DNA of 64,000 bases. Source: Tetragonia tetragonoides. Its lineage: Eukaryota > Streptophyta > Magnoliopsida > Caryophyllales > Aizoaceae. The translations under genes and the position numbers were made by a program. The stretch covers positions 8,649,501-8,713,500 of the forward strand of contig CM076153.1 of NCBI GenBank assembly GCA_038025085.1, read 5' to 3'. The notes under the pieces were generated by a model. It saw only the letters and a list, made by a program, of their open reading frames with translations, searched no databases and had not been told where the DNA came from. Position 1 is the first letter of the stretch. Every line of letters starts with the position of its first letter. Shown piece by piece: positions 50,847 through 64,000 of the stretch.

Positions 50847-56693
<5,847 letters not shown>

Positions 56694-58704
56694 ATGTAGC
56701 CGCCTTAACGGTTTGTTATGTTTCTTTTTTTTTTTTTGATAAGATTTTGTTATGTTTCTTGAACATGCTTGGCAAGCTGTGATGCCTTCTTTTAATTTGA
56801 AAAATAAGAATAGTACTCCTTGTGATATTTTTGAGATTGAAAAGAGTCAACTGTCAAGTGATTCATCTGGTTCCTTTCCTTGTGCAGCTGGTCTGATGAA
56901 ATTGATTTTTTTTTTATTGTATTTTTGTGAAATTGCAAGGAAGCAGCCCTCTTTGAGTGTAATGAGACTTGATTCCAAGTCATTGTTGGGGACGAGTGGG
57001 GGATGCGCCACTGCGCTATCCTTTCCAAGCTCTGTTAAACGTTACGCCACGCAACATAATGAAACTTAAGGACCCTCGACTGAATTTCTCAGCAGTCAGC
57101 ACCATCTTAATATCGGATGCTTTATTTTGGTTGATTTGAACAATTGGCATGCATTGTAATTATTGGATTATTTGTTTGGTTATGTATTTTGAAGGTTTCT
57201 ATAACGAATATAGGCAGTCTTAGTGACCAGATGCACTTGGTACAGTGGACAGTGGGTATACTGATTCCACTTTCTCAACCAAGTAAAGTTGTGCACGTTT
57301 GTGTGGACAGCTTGTGTTGCTTGTTGTGCCCACAAACCCGTCCTAATTCATTCAGATTCAGCTTATCAATTATCACCCTGCCTGCCATTTACATTATACA
57401 TACATATATCTGGTATCTCTCAGTATAATTATTTTTTGATGGGCTCTCTTTCTTCTTTAAGTTAGTAATAAATTAAGAGCCTCTCATTTTAAGAAAAATC
57501 TTTTTCTCTCTATTCAAAAAAAAAAAAAAAACTCGATTCTCTAACAAGTAGTCAATTTACAAAATAAAAAAAAAAAACTAATTGTTCATTTTGTTTTTTA
57601 AACGCAAAAAGTAGATATAAAAAAATCATTTACTACTCTACTACAAGTCTACTATATTTAATTATTGTATTTGAAATGTGATTGTTCATAAGAGGAAATA
57701 GAGAATTTATTAAAACTGATGAAATCAGTACACGAAAAAATCCCTATTTTTTATGTCTACTTTTAGTATCATCTTAACATATATGCGCTAGAAACAAGTT
57801 ATACTAAGATGTAGTTAAAAAAATAAAGTGCTTTTGTTTTATAACGATTTGATCATCAAGTTCTATTGGTAGTGAGAAATTAGTAGTCTAATCCAATGGG
57901 TCTCAATTGTAATTCTTGAGACTAATTAGTGAATTAGCCTCTTATATATATATTACAATTTTTAGATGTGCAACCCTAATCAACTTTAAGAATGATGAAA
58001 TAACCGAAATATCCAATGCTCCCAAAAAAAAAATAAATTGAAATACTCTGTATATGAGATTGACCATAAATATTAAACATTAAACATACTACTATTAGCT
58101 AAAATAGTTTATGATACACCGTTCTAAATGGATTGATATGATATTTACAACAAGTTAAATATAGTGATTATCCTTTGGCTTTTGACATGGCCTTTGCTCC
58201 ATGGATTTCGACTTTTGAAATAATATCAATGAAATTAGAACCCTGATCTCTAGTACATTACTTTCAGCATTTACATATTATATTTGTGAATAATTAACAC
58301 ATATAAAGTTGACGACTAATTACAAAATAAAATAAAATATTTAACAGTACAAAATAAAAGTAATCATTATTTGGAACACCATCTCTCTCAAAACAATTGT
58401 GGTAGAAATAGCAAAATTTCATTATCTGAAATCCCTTCCTTTTACCATCGCTAAACAGTTCCAAACTACCAATGAAAGGAAAGTTACAGTTATGTGGCTT
58501 AAATAAATAGCGACATCTCATGCACCAAAAAGAAAAGGTGACAATTCATGCACCAAAAAACAAAAGTGACAATTCATGCACCAAGAAACAAAAGTGACAA
58601 TTCAAGTTTTTCTTTTTATATACTTAATTAACTTGCAAGAAGTTTTTTTCTTCATTTTGCGTGAAAGCTTTGTATTACTAACTATTTTCATTTCTATAGC
58701 ACTA

Positions 58705-58966
58705 GGTGCGTTTGTTAGAGCTTACACGATCAGTTCAGTTCAGTTCAAGTGTCAATTTAGTGATTTCAAATTCACTTAAAATGATGTTCAGTTAAGTTTA
58801 GTGGTGTTGAGTTCAGTAACATACTTTTGTCTCACATATCAAGTTGTGTTCAATTCAGTTCAGTTGTGTCCAGTTGAGTTCAGTAGTGTCTAGTTTTATT
58901 GATGTTGAATTCAATTCAATTCAATTCAATTGAACTCTGATAAGTTCAGCTTTAACAAACGCATCC
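58705..58966. mobile_element. Foldback MITE related to the DAP intron 1 element
   Basis: The left end ggtgcgtttgttagagctta pairs with the reverse complement of agctttaacaaacgcatcc at the right. The inside is filled with gttcagtt/gttgagttcagt copies, recalling the gaactgaact text of the 51260 element. The target duplication is unclear. Confidence 0.6.
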
Positions 58967-60053
58967 ATTATGTTTCTACAATGTCGTAACATTATTAGCT
59001 TAGATTAGAAATATTTAGTGATAATTTTTGTGCGCATCATGAAGGTCACAACTCACAACTACGATTTTTAAAAAGGACAATGTCGCATTAAAAAATACAT
59101 AAGTATTGTACTAATTGTACTATATCACCAAATCTATGTCCTAATTCACAATTTACTCAAGGTATATATCTTGGCTTAGTGTTCACCCAATCCAATCACA
59201 ATCTAAAAGAAGAGTCTCTCTAATGATGACATGTAAGTGACTAAGCTAAATAAATATGCATATTATCACTATGTAACAATTGTTTAATTTCTAAAGGTGG
59301 ACAACACTAAATATAAAAGTTATTGAAGATCTTGAAATAGATTGATGTACCACAATTAAACGACACCAAATTGAGAAGTGAAATATCAACAACACAACTC
59401 ATATTCGGCAAAATGAAAAGCCAAAAAAAGAAAAATAATTGAAAGATTGAGCCACCGATCGATTGCCGAATGCAACCAACATCTTGCGTAGCTCATTGTA
59501 AAATACTTGGGTGGTAATTTGGTTGCCAAAAGAAACCATAGAAAGTACATTTAAAAGTACAAAATTCAATGTTATTTGGTTGATACTCCATAACGCAGGA
59601 AGTCGTTTCCTAAAAACTTGACCATCTTATAAGAGGGAGGAAGACAGCTATCCTAGTGGTCGTTTGGTAGTTAAGAGAAAACTTAGATAGTGTTATTTTC
59701 TGAAATGTATAGAATTGTTGTAATATTGTTTGATTAACATAAAATACAGAAAAGTTTTACTTATCAAAAATTTGTACTTCGATAGGAAAAGATGCTTACC
59801 GTATTCCATAGGTAAGTGAAACATTTTTTTACTTTCCAAAACTTTAAGAAAATTGCTATTTTATGAGAAGTTATCGCAATGAACTTAACATACCCAATGA
59901 CTATCATTTTCCAACCCTAAGATTAAATGTCTAATAATTCCTATAACAACTTTTGTATTTTTCGAAGGAAAACAAAAAACAAGAAGAGAAATTTCAATCA
60001 CTAAAATTACCCTAAATAATATATAAATAACAACTCTACTTATTGTCAATACG

Positions 60054-60170
60054 TTTTGTATGAGGCGGTCTCAGAAGGATGCTACCTTTATATACAAGCA
60101 TAACATCGGCATCACATCATACTTATATAGTTGTATGAGAGACCTCACCTTAAATCCGCCTCATACAAAA
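60054..60170. mobile_element. Foldback MITE, GTATGAGGCGG family
   Basis: 117 bp: the left end ttttgtatgaggcggtctca and the right end ccgcctcatacaaaa are inverted repeats, with an inner atacaagcata/catacttatat pair. Same size and sequence family as 15571-15687. Confidence 0.75.
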
Positions 60171-60420
60171 TTTTGTGACTTCCTGCAAATGGATCAACAC
60201 GATATCATTACCTATTTACCCATATGTAAACAACACACTTGATATATATCCTTTCCTTAAGCTCATCACCCACATCCACTGATCTACTTGCAAACAAAAA
60301 AAATTGACATCCACTGATCTACTTGCAAACAAAAAAAATTGATTGGAATTGAATTAATTGAAATTAAATAAGAACCTTCCCACTTTTGACATTTTTCTTT
60401 ATTACCCTGTGGCCTATACC

Positions 60421-60428
60421 TATAAATA
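60421..60428 (+). promoter_or_regulatory. TATA box of the SULTR4 gene
   Basis: TATAAATA, 159 bp before the SULTR4 ATG; transcription would start near 60450-60460, giving a leader of about 130 bp. A CT run (ttctctctctctcctatc) follows in the leader. Confidence 0.6.
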
Positions 60429-60586
60429 CTCCCACCTCATTCTCCCTTCATTTCTGATTTTCTCTCTCTCTCCTATCAGGGGTGACCTCACCTGACCACT
60501 AACAAGCGACTCTTCATTTCCTCGCGCGCCAACGACCAAAGTCTCCCATTCATTCGAGGAGAGAGAAAATCGAATATCGTTCATCC

Positions 60587-63500
60587 ATGGAGAGACCTTC
60601 GTACTACGCGTCACCGAGCTCCGGCGACCTTCCCGCTCTCGCGCGTACCTACTCCGGCCGGCCGGTAAAGATAATTCCGATGCCGGAAAATTCACCGGCG
60701 CCGGCGTTTTCCTTGACGGCGTCGTCGAGTTCTGCCGTTTCGAAATGGAGGACGAAAATGAAAGCGATGACGGTAACTGAGTGGATCTCGGTGTTTTTGC
60801 CGTGTTACCGTTGGATTCGTGCGTATAATGTGCAAGAGTATCTTCAGGTTGATTTAATGGCTGGTATTACGGTTGGCGTTATGCTTGTGCCTCAGGTCAG
60901 TTGTATGTTAGTAATTTGTTATTCTCTCTCTTATCGGAAATTTTGTGGATTTTGATTTCAGCTCAATTATGCGAATTTATGAGTGTTTTTGTTTGTTTTG
61001 TTATGATTTTTTTAGCAACTGGATTGCATTTTTGAAGTTGATTTAGGCGTATTAATTGAGTAGAAATCTATTTTTCCAGGTCAATTATGCAATGTTACGA
61101 ATGTTTTTCTTTTGTTAATTATTTTTTAATTATAATTTTGTAATTTTTTTTGCTTTGTTTAGCGATTGGTTTGGCAATTTGAAGATGATGTTAGTGAATG
61201 ATAAGGTTTAACTTACGGATTATAGCTCAATTACGTGAAGTTACAAGTATTTTGCTACTGTGCTGGAGTTTTTTTTCTTTCGCTTAGGTGATATGGCTCA
61301 ATTAGTAATTATCATGGAAAGATACCAAGAGCCATATTACGAATTAATGGTGACCAGATCTGTTAAATTAACTGATGTATTGCTGGAATTTAATTAATAA
61401 TTATGGCAAATCATAGCCTTATATATATGTACTATGAATAATAAGCTTTGCTGAATAAAATTGGCCTTGTTAAAAATTGCATTGTTCTTGTGCTCTTGTA
61501 CTGTTATGTGGTGTTAATTAACTATGACTTTGCATACAATAGGACTCTTTAAATTGCAGTGTTTATGAGATCAAGTTGAGAGCTGAAATGCTAATGCTAA
61601 GGGTTAAATCAACTCTTGATCACTTCAAAAATATTTCAATATATTGAGTAGGAGTAACAAAATAATGTAAGTCTTGGTCGTACATATAGCGCATGTTTTT
61701 TTTTTTTTTTGAGAGGGGAATAGGAGACTTTCATTCATAGAAGAGCCATACGGCATCTAATAGCAGTAAATCAGTAAAATGTAGTAGTAGCTGCTGATAA
61801 CAATCGGATAATGATGGCTACATTCATATAATTGAAGTAGTCATACTTGAATACTGATGCTACTAAGGACTAGATACATTGATTTGGATGTTGCTGTTAA
61901 ATTCGGAAACGAATTGCCTCAGAACAAAAAAAGAAATTAAGCCTGGATTTGGAATTATTTTATATTTTTATATTGAAATTCGTCTACCTTCATATCTTGC
62001 GGCTCCACAAAATTTTGGACTAATTCTTTAAAAAAATACTTTTGGAAAGTAATATTTTAGTAATTGTTATTGGGGACACTAGGGAGGGAATAAACATTTG
62101 TTTTTGATTTGTTCAGCGCTTGGGCCATGTTACGAATTAATGGTGACCAGATCTGTTAAATTAACTGATGTATTGCTGGAATTTAATTAATAATTATGGC
62201 AAATCATAGCCTTATATATATGTACTATGAATAATAAGCTTTGCTGAATAAAATTGGCCTTGTTAAAAATTGCATTGTTCTTGTGCTCTTGTACTGTTAT
62301 GTGGTGTTAATTAACTATGACTTTGCATACAATAGGACTCTTTAAATTGCAGTGTTTATGAGATCAAGTTGAGAGCTGAAATGCTAATGCTGAGGGTTAA
62401 ATCAACTCTTGATCACTTCAAAAATATTTCAATATATTGAGTAGGAGTAACAAAATAATGTAAGTCTTGGTCGTACATATAGCGCATGTTTTTTTTTTTT
62501 TGAGAGGGGAATAGGAGACTTTCATTCATAGAAGAGCCATACGGCATCTAATAGCAGTAAATCAGTAAAATGTAGTAGTAGCTGCTGATAAGAATCGGAT
62601 AATGATGGCTGGATTCATATAATTGAAGTAGTCATACTTGAATACTGATGCTACTAAGGACTAGATACATTGATTTGGATGTTGCTGTTAAATTCGGAAA
62701 CGAATTGCCTCAGAACAAAAAAAGAAATTAAGCCTGGATTTGGAATTATTTTATATTTTTATATTGAAATTCGTCTACCTTCATATCTTGCGGCTCCACA
62801 AAATTTTGGACTAATTCTTTAAAAAAATACTTTTGGAAAGTAATATTTTAGTAATTGTTATTGGGGACACTAGGGAGGGAATAAACATTTGGTTTTGATT
62901 TGTTCAGCGCTTGGGCCATGTTACGAATTAGCAAGCAGTTTGGTGGTGCGTTTTGTCTGTGGAAATGGATTTATGGCACACCATTGGTTGAGCTGAATTC
63001 TTAAATAATTTGTGGGTCCCACTTTGGGATATCATGCCAATTGAAAATTTGATCGTCATTTAGTAGAACAGTGGCATTTAGCCATTTACATGTGATGGAA
63101 ATTTTAGTTCTCTTTGATGCCACAGTTTGCCAATCTGGGCATCAGTGATTATGTCACAATAATGCTTTTCTGAAAAGCGCTAGATTTTCCCTTACAATTT
63201 TACTAGTCCCGGAGAACTGAAATCACCAAATCAACCCTTTTTGTTTTCAGAAATTAAGCCCCAGTTTGCTTCTCATTCCATTTTTTGCATTTTTGTAGTT
63301 GAACTATGAATGTATTTTCATGTTCAACTGTACTACATATTGTTAAGTGTACTGGTTTTTCTTTTTTTAACAAAGCTAAATATGAGTACAGGCAAGAAGT
63401 TATATAGAATATCATACTTCCATGCACAATATGAATAAGGTGATAGCGGATCTCTTGTCTTCACTCACACCATAAGATCTCTTGCCTTGTCCTTCTGCCG

Positions 63501-64000
63501 CACTATGCTACCATCACTACAGAATAAGCAGTAGCTGTTTAGCACCACCATCCTTTTCCCCAAAGAAAGAAAAAGAAAAAGAAGAGGAGGGGAAAAAAAG
63601 AAAGGAAAGAAGAACAAAAATAAAAATAAAAAATGAGCCTTTGCTAGTTTATTATAGTCTGTTGGATTCTCCTCCTCCTTCCCCCTCAATGTAAGATCTT
63701 TTCGAGCTTCTCATTCCATGCTACAGACTACAGTTGTGTTAGTTTTTTTTCGTGATAGTTGCCTCTGAAGTATGATTTGTTTTTCTTAGAATTTATCTTT
63801 ATTAAATCCTTGAGAATATGCTCATGCTAATTTATCAAGTATCTCAGAATTCAGTTGACTGATATATTTAATGACCAGGCAATGTCTTACGCGAAGTTAG
63901 CTGGGCTTGCGCCAATTTATGGACTCTGTAAGTTCATAGTAACTGTATCTTTAGTACTGCATATATTTACACCGGAATATCTTCCTACATTCTTTTTGAG
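60587..64000 (+). CDS. SULTR4: Sulfate transporter, SULTR4 group, 5' part
   Basis: Start of a group 4 (tonoplast) SLC26-type sulfate transporter, which releases sulfate from the vacuole. Exon 1 is 60587-60895 (103 codons). Exon 2 is 63879-63927, AMSYAKLAGLAPIYGL, followed by a GT donor; later exons lie beyond the window. Only about 119 of an expected 650-700 residues are seen. The cytosolic N-terminus (MERPSYYASPSSGDLPALAR) is Ser/Pro rich, then EWISVFLPCYRWIRAYNVQE, then LQVDLMAGITVGVMLVPQAM, the family's conserved first membrane segment. The group 4 call rests on the FPC.RWIR.Y block. Intron 1 is 2,983 bp, long mainly because of the tandem duplication at 61337-62930. Confidence 0.9.
61337..62930 (+). 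repeat. Tandem duplication of about 792 bp in SULTR4 intron 1
   Basis: Two head-to-tail copies, 61337-62129 and 62130-62920, with the junction word ttacgaatta at 61337, 62130 and 62921. By eye the copies differ only at a handful of bases (for example ctaagggtt versus ctgagggtt, caatcgg versus gaatcgg, tacattc versus tggattc) and in the length of a T-run. The breakpoint word on all sides suggests unequal crossing over or replication slippage between short repeats, and the identity suggests a recent event. Confidence 0.92.

Larger units (their letters stand above)
56694..60586. other. Intergenic region between DAP and SULTR4
   Basis: The first 400 bp are the likely DAP 3' UTR and flank. From 57430 to 60420 the DNA is very AT-rich; it contains two foldback elements (58705-58966 and 60054-60170) and no recognised gene. 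Confidence 0.5.

Noticed and set aside
60420..60695. Minus-strand 91-codon frame over the SULTR4 start
   Set aside because: Shadow of the SULTR4 first exon and leader.

Overview
This is plant nuclear DNA, most likely from a eudicot. Genes have many short introns, ends are GT-AG, non-coding DNA is AT-rich and full of small transposons, and the proteins are plant-type (MKP1-type phosphatase with gelsolin-like region, plastid LL-diaminopimelate aminotransferase, SULTR4, Mn-CDF transporter, DUF674). I cannot name the species from sequence alone. All exon models below were assembled by eye from reading frame, splice sites and family knowledge; no transcript data were available.

Layout, left to right: a SINE (182-425); a broken GH17 glucanase gene carrying a Stowaway MITE and a SINE (1046-2215); a foldback element (3011-3508); RPL23A/uL23 (3900-5879, +); a Stowaway MITE; two tandem DUF674 genes (9381-10394 damaged; 13286-15346 intact, with a solo LTR in its intron); MKP1 (17556-21400, -); HEXO1-type beta-hexosaminidase with 15 exons (24156-33766, -); tRNA-His(GTG) (33970-34041, +); a 7.3-kb nested transposon complex (34542-41831); MTP11-type Mn transporter (44034-49355, +); LL-DAP aminotransferase (50847-56693, +); and the first two exons of a SULTR4 vacuolar sulfate transporter (60587 to beyond the window, +), whose first intron holds a 0.79-kb tandem duplication.

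The most unusual part is the nested complex. A hAT-type element (8-bp target duplication CATATTAG) was invaded by an apparently intact 6.3-kb Mutator-like element (MULE, 35309-41636) bounded by T9 runs. The MULE encodes two convergent spliced genes. One is an 880-residue FAR1/MULE transposase fused through an intron to an OTU-type cysteine-protease domain. The other is a 608-residue plant mobile domain (PMD) protein. The two start codons lie 183 and 190 bp from the two element ends, and each first intron contains an array of 20-bp palindromes followed by a (TTA/TAA)n tract, so the element is nearly mirror-symmetric in its regulatory ends. OTU domains and PMD genes have each been linked to plant transposons; their joint presence in one apparently intact MULE with palindromic first-intron arrays is the best candidate here for something under-described.

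The host genes look unrelated in function (translation, MAPK signalling, glycan trimming, Mn homeostasis, lysine synthesis, sulfate efflux). Between and inside them lie many small elements: SINEs with clear target duplications, Stowaway MITEs, a GTATGAGGCGG foldback family at two or three sites, a truncated LINE and a solo LTR.
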